Assembly: GCF_032925565.1 (NCBI RefSeq)
Contig: NZ_CP136708.1
Coordinates: 620,001 to 684,000, forward strand
Direction: 5' to 3'
Length of the DNA: 64,000 nucleotides
Source: Alteromonas sp. CI.11.F.A3
Lineage (GTDB): Bacteria; Pseudomonadota; Gammaproteobacteria; Enterobacterales; Alteromonadaceae
A program made the translations under genes and the position numbers. This document shows, piece by piece, positions 44,509-51,976 of the stretch. Position 1 is the stretch's first letter. Every line of letters starts with the position of its first letter. The notes under the pieces are model-generated. The model was not told the DNA's origin and ran no database searches. It worked only from the letters and a program-made list of their open reading frames with translations.

Positions 44509-45759
44509 TTACAACCTTTTAGTGACGCTTAAAAGCGGCTCTAAGATCCATTCCAGTAAGCTTCGCTGGCTAAGCGCAACGTCTGCTGAAAATGTCATTC
44601 CCGCCTTAAGCATTACCGGATTTCCATAGGCAATAATGGCGTCGCTACTTAATTTAGCGGTAACCAAATAAGCGGGTTCGCTTACGGTTAAGGGCGTGTT
44701 AGCCCATTCTCCTGGCAGTAAAATAGTTTCAGATATGCTAGTTATCTGTCCCTCTTGTAACCCAAATTTCTGATAGGGAAAGGCATCGTAACGAATCGCG
44801 AGCTGTTGCCCATTAGCGATAAACCCGGCGGCGCGCACGGGCACTAACAATCGTGCTTCTATTGGGGAGTTTTCTGGAAGTAAGCTAAGTAGCGGTCTGT
44901 TTTGGTCGACCATTAATCCAGCACTCGCTTGCAGACTCGAAACCACACCATTTTGTGTTGCATATAGAATGCGCTGCCGATCGCGATTTAACGTCAGTAA
45001 TTGTTGGTTGATATCACTTAGTTGGTTTTCGTGTGCGGTGCGCTCATTGGCTTGTATCTCGGGTAAGCCGTCAATTTCATGTGTCAGTCGGCTTACTTCA
45101 GCTTCGCTTTTTAAGTTATTCCGCTCAGATTGTTTCCATTGTTGCTGGCTACTTAAAAGCTCCAGCTTATAACTATCGAAATCTGCGTTACTTACATGAC
45201 CTGCATTACGTAGCACTTCAAGTGAGGTAAATTGATTGTGTGCTAACTGCCACTGTTGATAAGAGATCGCTAAAATATGGCGTATTGAATCGGCGTCTGT
45301 TTGTGCGTGCTCAAGTTGCTTTACTAGCTGCGCGTGGTTGTTTTTATGAATAGTAATAGTACGGGCCAATGAGTCGGTTATGCGCTGCTTTTTAGCGATA
45401 AGCTCCTGTTGCAGTTTTAGCTCTACGGTTTCTCCTTGTGGCTGCTGAACCCCGTATTCAATCGACAATAATGGTTCGCCTTTCAAAACTTTTTGCCCCT
45501 CGCTGACATACACTTGAGAAATGCGGCCTTTACGGGAGTCGGCGTACAACCTTAGTACGCCATGAGAGGGCTCTAACCATCCTTCAACGGTGGCTTTTCG
45601 GGCATAGCTACCCGTAGTGAGGTAAACCCCCACACCCACTATCCATAAAAGTAGTATTGCAGTTATTCCCATATGGGACGGTCGAGGCGTCATCAATAAT
45701 TCACCTTGAAATGGTGAAGTAGGCTGCATTGCTTGACGACGGAATAGTCCTTTTCTCAT
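44509..45759 (-). CDS. HlyD family membrane fusion protein
   Basis: 416 residues. A short cytoplasmic tail, one membrane span (about 30-50, ITAILLLWIVGVGVYL), a biotinyl/lipoyl-like part (ISQVYVSEGQKVLKGEPLL), a long coiled coil (about 125-260), and the second lipoyl half and beta-barrel at the C-terminus. With the C39 exporter it would form a type I secretion apparatus, using a TolC-type outer membrane channel encoded elsewhere. First gene of the operon; GGGA upstream of its ATG. Confidence 0.9.
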   Translation of the reverse strand: MRKGLFRRQAMQPTSPFQGELLMTPRPSHMGITAILLLWIVGVGVYLTTGSYARKATVEGWLEPSHGVLRLYADSRKGRISQVYVSEGQKVLKGEPLLSIEYGVQQPQGETVELKLQQELIAKKQRITDSLARTITIHKNNHAQLVKQLEHAQTDADSIRHILAISYQQWQLAHNQFTSLEVLRNAGHVSNADFDSYKLELLSSQQQWKQSERNNLKSEAEVSRLTHEIDGLPEIQANERTAHENQLSDINQQLLTLNRDRQRILYATQNGVVSSLQASAGLMVDQNRPLLSLLPENSPIEARLLVPVRAAGFIANGQQLAIRYDAFPYQKFGLQEGQITSISETILLPGEWANTPLTVSEPAYLVTAKLSSDAIIAYGNPVMLKAGMTFSADVALSQRSLLEWILEPLLSVTKRL

Positions 45760-46141
45760 AACAGTTCATCCCATGAAATTAAAAAATGGTATTCAGTTGC
45801 CATTTCCCTGTGGACATAGCGCTTAATCAGTAATCGATACTTTTTAAGCAGCGAAAACCTGAATACCGACAAGTGGTCTTGGGTAAAGCCTTGACGCTGT
45901 TAACGTTAGATGAAGGGGGCTGGGAATATCGAATAAAAAGAAGTCAGGGCATTCGCCGCCCTTTATTCATAGGGTGTTGGCGCAAAACTTGATGAATTTT
46001 TAATGAAATGGCTCAAATTTAAATGTGGTTAAAAATTGATGGAAATGCAAAAGGTTAGTGATACTGTACAAAGGTTGTACTATAAAAAAGTAGTGTACTT
46101 AATTCACGCAGTGGCTTAACCAAAACGGAATAGGAACTCAC
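45760..46141. other. 382-bp divergent promoter region
   Basis: Lies between the minus-strand peptide operon and the plus-strand HMG-CoA reductase gene and must hold both promoters. A perfect palindrome at 46066-46080 is listed separately. No other convincing operator or promoter hexamers were assigned on the operon side. Confidence 0.4.
46066..46080. promoter_or_regulatory. Operator-like palindrome upstream of the HMG-CoA reductase gene
   Basis: GTACAAAGGTTGTAC: perfect 6-bp arms GTACAA/TTGTAC around AGG, 61 bp before the start codon in the expected promoter zone. Probably a binding site for a dimeric regulator (TetR- or MerR-like spacing); the protein is unknown. Confidence 0.45.
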
Positions 46142-47686
46142 ATGTTTGTACCAAGTATTTTACTCAAGCAGCTATACACTCACGGAAGCCTAACCAAAAC
46201 TGATAACGGCGTTTCCTTCGCACTTAAAAACCGTTTAAAAGATGCCACACTAAAAGAGCTTAAATGGATTTCATTTGATGGCGAGAAAGTTCCAAGCCAC
46301 AAAATCTCTATTCAAAGCAGCAACGACAGTGACATTAGTTTCGATGCCCTTAATGACACCGGTGGTATGCCGTTTTCGTTACGGCAAGTTATTACGGTAC
46401 ACCTAGAACTTAACGAAGAGGTAAGCCCTGAAAAGCGCAAAATAGGTATTTGTTTTTCAGCGTCGCCTTTTGGAAAGCTTAAGTTCGAAGTAGAAGATAA
46501 TGTGACTTCACCCACCAATCGCAAGTTACATATACCCCGAGACGATCATGATGATTATGGCGATGACATTATCAAAAAGCGTCAGTCGTATTTTGAAAGT
46601 TTCACCGGCGCCAAACTCGACCATGTAGGTAAGTACTCAGTAGACCCAGATAAATTGAAAGGCAATATTGAGCATTTTATTGGGGTAGCTCAAGTGCCCA
46701 TTGGCATTGCAGGTCCATTAACTATCAATGGCGAACATGCAAAGGGCGAGTTTGTTGTGCCTATGGCCACAACAGAAGGCACCTTAGTGGCGTCGTATAA
46801 TCGGGGTATGAAGCTGCTTAATATGAGCGGTGGAGTAAAGGCCACCGTTGTCGATGATGCTATGCAGCGTGCGCCTGTTTTTATATTTAGTGATGCTCGT
46901 GGCGCAAGAGACTTTGTGACGTGGGTAAACCAAAACATTAGCAAAATTCGCGAAGAGGCTGAAGCAACGTCGAGCATTGCCAAACTCACTTATATCGACC
47001 ACTTCTTATCGAACAAATTTGCCTTTCTACGCTTTAATTATTTAACCGGCGATGCGGCTGGGCAGAACATGGTGGGGCGGGCTACTTTCGCTGCCTGCGG
47101 GTGGATTTTAGATAACTATGAAGGGGTAGAGAACTTCTACTTAGAATCTAACTTTGCAACCGATAAGAAAGCCTCACAAATAAACATTATGCGTACGCGT
47201 GGTAAGCGAGTAACCGCAGAGGCCACGATTAAGCGTGAGCATTTACTGCAAATCATGCGTGTAGAGCCTAAGCAAATTGATTATCACGGCAGGGTTGCGG
47301 GTGTCGGGTCATTCCTATCTGGGGTGAACAATACGGGTTTACATTCCCCGAATGGTATTACTGCCATGTTCATTGCCACAGGGCAAGATGTGGCAAACGT
47401 AGCGGAATCATCGGCAGCTATTATGTATTCAGAGCTTACCGATGAAGGCGACTTGTATGTGTCTATTACTATTCCTTCGTTAATCGTAGCGACCTATGGT
47501 GGTGGCACAGGAATGGGTACTCAACGCGAGTGTTTGGAGCTCATCGATTGCTATGGCAAAAACAAAGTGTACAAATTTGCCGAAATTGTTGCAGCGGTGG
47601 CCTTAGCGGGAGAAATCTCGTTAGCCTCAGCCATTAGCTCATCTGATTGGGTGTCGTCTCACGAACAATATGGACGCAACCGCTGA
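46142..47686 (+). CDS. HMG-CoA reductase family protein with N-terminal extension
   Basis: 514 residues. From about residue 150 it follows class I HMG-CoA reductases: EHFIGVAQVPIGIAGPL, the catalytic Glu in TTEG (about 211), Asp in GDAAGQNM (about 303), Lys in TDKKASQIN (about 342-343), ATYGGGTGMGTQ, and a C-terminal His507 in SSHEQYGRNR. All catalytic residues seem present, so HMG-CoA or mevalonate chemistry is likely. The first 150 residues are unlike known domains and contain an acidic DDHDDYGDD patch. The enzyme is unusual here, since gammaproteobacteria normally use the MEP route. It stands alone, with no other mevalonate gene nearby. Confidence 0.85.
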   Translation: MFVPSILLKQLYTHGSLTKTDNGVSFALKNRLKDATLKELKWISFDGEKVPSHKISIQSSNDSDISFDALNDTGGMPFSLRQVITVHLELNEEVSPEKRKIGICFSASPFGKLKFEVEDNVTSPTNRKLHIPRDDHDDYGDDIIKKRQSYFESFTGAKLDHVGKYSVDPDKLKGNIEHFIGVAQVPIGIAGPLTINGEHAKGEFVVPMATTEGTLVASYNRGMKLLNMSGGVKATVVDDAMQRAPVFIFSDARGARDFVTWVNQNISKIREEAEATSSIAKLTYIDHFLSNKFAFLRFNYLTGDAAGQNMVGRATFAACGWILDNYEGVENFYLESNFATDKKASQINIMRTRGKRVTAEATIKREHLLQIMRVEPKQIDYHGRVAGVGSFLSGVNNTGLHSPNGITAMFIATGQDVANVAESSAAIMYSELTDEGDLYVSITIPSLIVATYGGGTGMGTQRECLELIDCYGKNKVYKFAEIVAAVALAGEISLASAISSSDWVSSHEQYGRNR

Positions 47687-47711
47687 GGATGTTTTTCGCT
47701 CAAAGGGCAGA

Positions 47712-47795
47712 AAGCACCATGATAGACTCGCCGTAAACCCATCCATGGGGGCTCTGCCACCGCATCCATGCGGTGGAAGGTCTATCATGGTGCTT
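47712..47795. repeat. Palindromic element with 16-bp inverted ends
   Basis: Arms AAGCACCATGATAGAC (47712-47727) and its exact reverse complement (47780-47795) enclose two smaller palindromes, CCCATCCATGGG and CCACCGCAT-CC-ATGCGGTGG. The whole can fold as a branched cruciform. Only this first copy has the left arm; the following tandem copies retain the right arm. Confidence 0.85.
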
Positions 47796-48268
47796 CCTAC
47801 CCTATGTGCTAAATTCGTGGTTGGCTTGGGGGGAGGGCCTGCTTATTGTGTGCCCCACACTTCTGATAACCCTAGCTCCCAATAAACCCATCCATGGGGC
47901 TTTGCCACCGCATCCATGCGGTGGAAGGTCTATCATGGTGCTTCCTACCCTATGTGCTAAATCCGTGGTTGGCTTGGGGGGAGGGCCTGCTTATTGTGTG
48001 CCCCACACTTCTAATACAACCCTAATTCCCAATAAACCCATCCATGGGGCTTTGCCACCGCATCCATGCGGTGGAAGGTCTATCATGGTGCTTCCTACCC
48101 TCTGTGCTAAATCCGTGGTTGGCTTGGGGGGAGGGGCTGCTTATTGTGTGCCCCACACTTCTAATACAACCCTAATTCCCAATAAACCCATCCATGGGGC
48201 TTTGCCACCGCATCCATGCGGTGGAAGGTCTATCATGGTGCTTTCTACACTCTAAGCTAAATCTGCTG
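47735..48268. repeat. Four tandem copies of a 150-bp palindrome-rich repeat
   Basis: Four copies, with AAACCC anchors at 47735, 47884, 48034 and 48184 (periods 149, 150, 150). Each contains CCCATCCATGGG and CCACCGCATCCATGCGGTGG, then TCTATCATGGTGCTT, and a GC-rich stretch with GGCTTGGGGGGAGGG. Copies 2 and 3 are nearly identical, the outer two slightly diverged. The frames crossing it (71 and 160 codons) are by-products of repetition without family resemblance. No transposase is present. Confidence 0.93.
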
Positions 48269-48313
48269 TTGGCTTAAGGGGAATATTGGAAATATGGGGG
48301 GAGCAGTCGGTAT

Positions 48314-48341
48314 AAAAAAGCCGGCGATTTTCGCCGGCTTG
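48314..48341 (-). terminator. Terminator of the amidohydrolase gene
   Basis: On the minus strand AAGCCGGCGA pairs with TCGCCGGCTT across a 2-4 nt loop and is followed by TTTTTTATA. Located 27 bp beyond the stop of the large minus-strand gene. Confidence 0.88.
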
Positions 48342-48367
48342 ATAAGTACTAATAGCTTAATAAGTCA

Positions 48368-51300
48368 CTAGTGTTTCCAATGGAAGTGATGGGCTTTAGC
48401 ATCAATGGCTTCAGCGGTAGTTCTTGGCATAAAGGTGGCGTTGTTTTCTTCGAAGAAGAAAGGGGAACGCTTGGTTTTACTGCCCACTTCGTTCATGGTG
48501 GCGGCTTCGTATACGCGGCCGTTAAGTACGGTGAATTCCACATATTCGCTGCGGCGTAGGTCTGCTAATACGTCGCCGTCAATAACGACTAAGTCGGCCA
48601 GTTTACCTTTTTCAATACTGCCGATGTCTTTACCCATACCTAGGTGTTTTGCGCCATCGATAGTCCCGCCGCGTAATGCTTCCCACGCGGTGAAACCGCC
48701 TTGTTGCATTATCCACAGCTCCCAGTGCGCGGCTAAGCCTTCACGTTGGCCATGAGCACCAATATGTACACTGACCCCATTATCTCGAAGCTCTTTGGCG
48801 TAGCTGGCAACGTTTTGGTGGTTGTACTGGTTGTCGGGCGCGGTGGGGCGTCTAATAGAACGGCCATGTAACATGGTGGCTGGGGTGTAGCGAAGTAAGC
48901 GTGGGTTTTTCCATACCTCTGTACGGTCGTACCAATACTCTTCGCCCATCATACCGCCGTAAGAAACCACAAATGTGGGTGTGTAACCGAACTCGGTGGC
49001 TTTCCACAGCTGGGTGACATCGCTATAACCGCGCTCGATAGGTAAGCTGTGTTCTAACCCTGTATGGCCATCTACTAACATGGTCAGATTTTGTTGAAGC
49101 TTACCGCCGCCTTCTGGTACTACCATCATGTCTTGATTTTTCGACGCCCATAACACTTGTTGGCGTTGATCGCGACGTGGCTGGTTGTAGCTTTTCACCG
49201 AAATAGCGCCACTTTCTTTCAAACGTTCTACGTGAAAGTACGCATCTTCGTAGTTATTGATAATGGCTTTATAGCCTAGGCCTTCTGCGCCATACAAAAT
49301 AGTACCGGTAGAGTAAATACGCGGTGCAACTATGTCGCCTTTACGCTGAAGTTCAGAGGCGGCAAATATTTCAGTAGTATCATTTGATGGGTCATGAATG
49401 GTGGTAACCCCAAAGGCGACATTCGAGTATTGGCTCCAGTTTTTATCTGGAATAATCTCGTTTCTGCCTTGTGCGCCATGAGCATGGGTATCAACTAATC
49501 CTGGAATAATGGTTTTGCCACTGGCGTCTATTTGCATAGCGCCTTCAGGAATAGCAATATCACCGCGCTTACCTACTGCTTCAATGCGGTTATCTTTAAT
49601 GATAATAACGCCGTCTTCAATCACCTCTTGGGTGTTATCGGCATCACGCATGGTCACGACTTTCCCGCCAATTAACGCTTTGTAACCACTTGGTTTATCG
49701 GCTTCGGTAGTGAACGATAAATTAATACCGTCGGCCACAGGGTCGGGCAGGGTTTCTGGCGAACCGTCTACAAACGCAAAGGCTTCTTTAAGCGAGCGGC
49801 TGTAGAAAGTTGGGCCATTAAACCAGCTTACCGTTGTGTTATCCGGCGACCATGTTAGGTACTCACCGGCTTTAGATGAAAGCTGAGTAACCGGCAATGA
49901 AGTCATGTTGGGGCCAATAGTTACTTTCTTGCCATTTTCAACAAAAGGGGTAACAAAGGTTTTGAATTGATAAACAAATGCCACCCATTTTTTATCATGT
50001 GAAAGTTTGTACTCACTTACATCATCAGCGCCATACAGATGAGTTCGCTTATCGTTTCCTTGCAAGTTTACGCTTGAAAGTTGTGTCTCTCTATACGGTG
50101 TGCCGCCTACCGACTCGGTGAAAAATACCCGTGAATTGTCACCAGCAAAGTGTGGGTTAATGCCCCCATCCGATACTTTCTTTTCGGTTTTTCTATCAAG
50201 GTCTGTTACATAAATACCAGGGTCTACCGAGTATTTAGGGTCGAGTAAATAGCCGCCGGTAAACTTGCGATACACTACCTTTTCCCGATCACTTGAGAAC
50301 GATGGTTCAATGTAATGGCCAGGTTGCTTAGTAATAACTTTGCCTTTACCGCCACGGGCAGAAACAATGCGTACTGACCCTAATTCATCATCATTCCATG
50401 TGGTGTAAACAATGGCTTTGCCGTCGTTAGAAAAACGTGGGTAATATTCACCATGTTCATTTTGCTTTGTCAGGCGTTTCATCTTGCCAGACTTTACGTC
50501 TTTGACGTAAAGCTTGCCTAATGCTTGAAACAAGAGTGTTTTGCCGTCAGGCGACATTTGCGACCAGCGAATCATATTTACATCAAATTCATCCGGTGCC
50601 ACATCCACATCAAAACGCAGCGCATCAGCATAGTGAAGGGTAGCTTCTACGCTAATGTTAATATCTGAAATGGTTTTATCGTCAATATTGATGCTATGGA
50701 AAGTACCACCTGTCCAATACACAATGGCAGAGGAGTCGGGCATCCAATCAAAATAAGCAAAGTAACCTTCAGAGCCAAAACCTTCTTGCATGTCACGTTC
50801 AAGTTCTGTGATGAGCGGTGTTTCAACACCGGTTTTAATATCTTTCAAAAACAGCGCTGTTTTTTCTTTTACGCGACGAACAAACGCAACGTATTTACCA
50901 TCGGGTGATGGTGTGGGTACCACTGCACCGCCAGTGCCACTAATATAACGGCTTTCATCGCCGTTTTCGCGGTCGAAGCGGGTAATGGCGAATATGCCAC
51001 CTAATGGATCGCGGTTATAATCGAAACGACTCCCAGGCACAGTGTTCTCCGTGAAGTAAATATATTTACCGTCGTGAGAAAAAACGGGGTCGGCTATATT
51101 TTGTTGATCTTTCTTACCATGATTACGGGCTTTAATTTGCAAGCCGTCACCGCCGGTATTGTGATACATCCAAATTTCGCCCGCTGGAATACTGCGGCTA
51201 GACATAATACCTTTCGATACCAACAAGTATTCACCATCTGGGCTCCACTTAGGAGAGTGAATAAGGTTATTCTTTTCTTTGGTCACTTGGCGCAGGTTTT

Positions 51301-51703
51301 CACCATTGCTGTCCATTATCCAAAGATTATTAATGCCATCGCGGTCAGAAATAAACGCAATCTTTGAACCATCCGGTGAAATACTTGGGTGTATGTTCCA
51401 TGCGAAATCTTGCGTGAGAGGTGAGGCATTGCCGCCATCAATATTTACTTTGTAAATATCACCTAACATATCGAATACCATGTACTTGCCATTCGGGGCG
51501 ATATCTAAGCTCGACCACGTAGTTTCGGTGGTATTAATAGTGACTTCATTAAGTGCAAAGGGTGGGTTAGTCACATCCCATTTTTCTTCATTGATGCTTG
51601 TTTCTTTTTTAATGTCGTCGGCGGCATATGTAGAGTGAGCCGTACTAAAGCCTAGCGCGCTCACTAATGTGACGGCTAACACGCTTTTTGTTGTTTTTAT
51701 CAT
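48368..51703 (-). CDS. Secreted beta-propeller (TolB-like) amidohydrolase
   Basis: About 1111 residues. Start at 51703 gives a clear signal peptide (MIKTTKSVLAVTLVSALGF... cut after a TYA motif); an upstream in-frame ATG (51769) would bury it. Residues about 60-650 hold repeated PD40/WD40-like blades (SPDGSKIAFISDRDG, SPKWSPDGEYLLVS). Residues about 690-1090 are an amidohydrolase with VDTHAHGA as the metal-binding HxH and KSYNQPRR with a candidate metal-bridging Lys. Probably a periplasmic peptide- or amide-cleaving metalloenzyme; substrate unknown. Confidence 0.85.
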   Translation of the reverse strand: MIKTTKSVLAVTLVSALGFSTAHSTYAADDIKKETSINEEKWDVTNPPFALNEVTINTTETTWSSLDIAPNGKYMVFDMLGDIYKVNIDGGNASPLTQDFAWNIHPSISPDGSKIAFISDRDGINNLWIMDSNGENLRQVTKEKNNLIHSPKWSPDGEYLLVSKGIMSSRSIPAGEIWMYHNTGGDGLQIKARNHGKKDQQNIADPVFSHDGKYIYFTENTVPGSRFDYNRDPLGGIFAITRFDRENGDESRYISGTGGAVVPTPSPDGKYVAFVRRVKEKTALFLKDIKTGVETPLITELERDMQEGFGSEGYFAYFDWMPDSSAIVYWTGGTFHSINIDDKTISDINISVEATLHYADALRFDVDVAPDEFDVNMIRWSQMSPDGKTLLFQALGKLYVKDVKSGKMKRLTKQNEHGEYYPRFSNDGKAIVYTTWNDDELGSVRIVSARGGKGKVITKQPGHYIEPSFSSDREKVVYRKFTGGYLLDPKYSVDPGIYVTDLDRKTEKKVSDGGINPHFAGDNSRVFFTESVGGTPYRETQLSSVNLQGNDKRTHLYGADDVSEYKLSHDKKWVAFVYQFKTFVTPFVENGKKVTIGPNMTSLPVTQLSSKAGEYLTWSPDNTTVSWFNGPTFYSRSLKEAFAFVDGSPETLPDPVADGINLSFTTEADKPSGYKALIGGKVVTMRDADNTQEVIEDGVIIIKDNRIEAVGKRGDIAIPEGAMQIDASGKTIIPGLVDTHAHGAQGRNEIIPDKNWSQYSNVAFGVTTIHDPSNDTTEIFAASELQRKGDIVAPRIYSTGTILYGAEGLGYKAIINNYEDAYFHVERLKESGAISVKSYNQPRRDQRQQVLWASKNQDMMVVPEGGGKLQQNLTMLVDGHTGLEHSLPIERGYSDVTQLWKATEFGYTPTFVVSYGGMMGEEYWYDRTEVWKNPRLLRYTPATMLHGRSIRRPTAPDNQYNHQNVASYAKELRDNGVSVHIGAHGQREGLAAHWELWIMQQGGFTAWEALRGGTIDGAKHLGMGKDIGSIEKGKLADLVVIDGDVLADLRRSEYVEFTVLNGRVYEAATMNEVGSKTKRSPFFFEENNATFMPRTTAEAIDAKAHHFHWKH

Positions 51704-51976
51704 AATGTGTTTCCAAATACTTGAAATGCGTTTTCTGTCTATTGATGAGTAAGGCCGTGAGCGTCTCATCTAATTGTAAATTTATCGTTAACTTTAACCT
51801 AAACCGGTGGGACAACACCTTACTTATGAGATTTCACGTATAAATCTAACGACCAACTTACAGTTTTACCACCCACCCGTCTATTTATCCATCACTCACG
51901 ATGATGCTTGTCTATTAGATGGATAAACGCTAATTTTGCAACAAGCTGTTAACAAAATTTGATGTAGGTGCTGTAC

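Noticed and set aside
47670..48255. Frames of 71 and 160 codons in the repeat array
   Set aside because: Each repeats the same peptide because the DNA repeats; no start signal or family match.
47735..48268. CRISPR array
   Set aside because: The 150-bp repeats are contiguous, with no unique spacers and no cas genes nearby.
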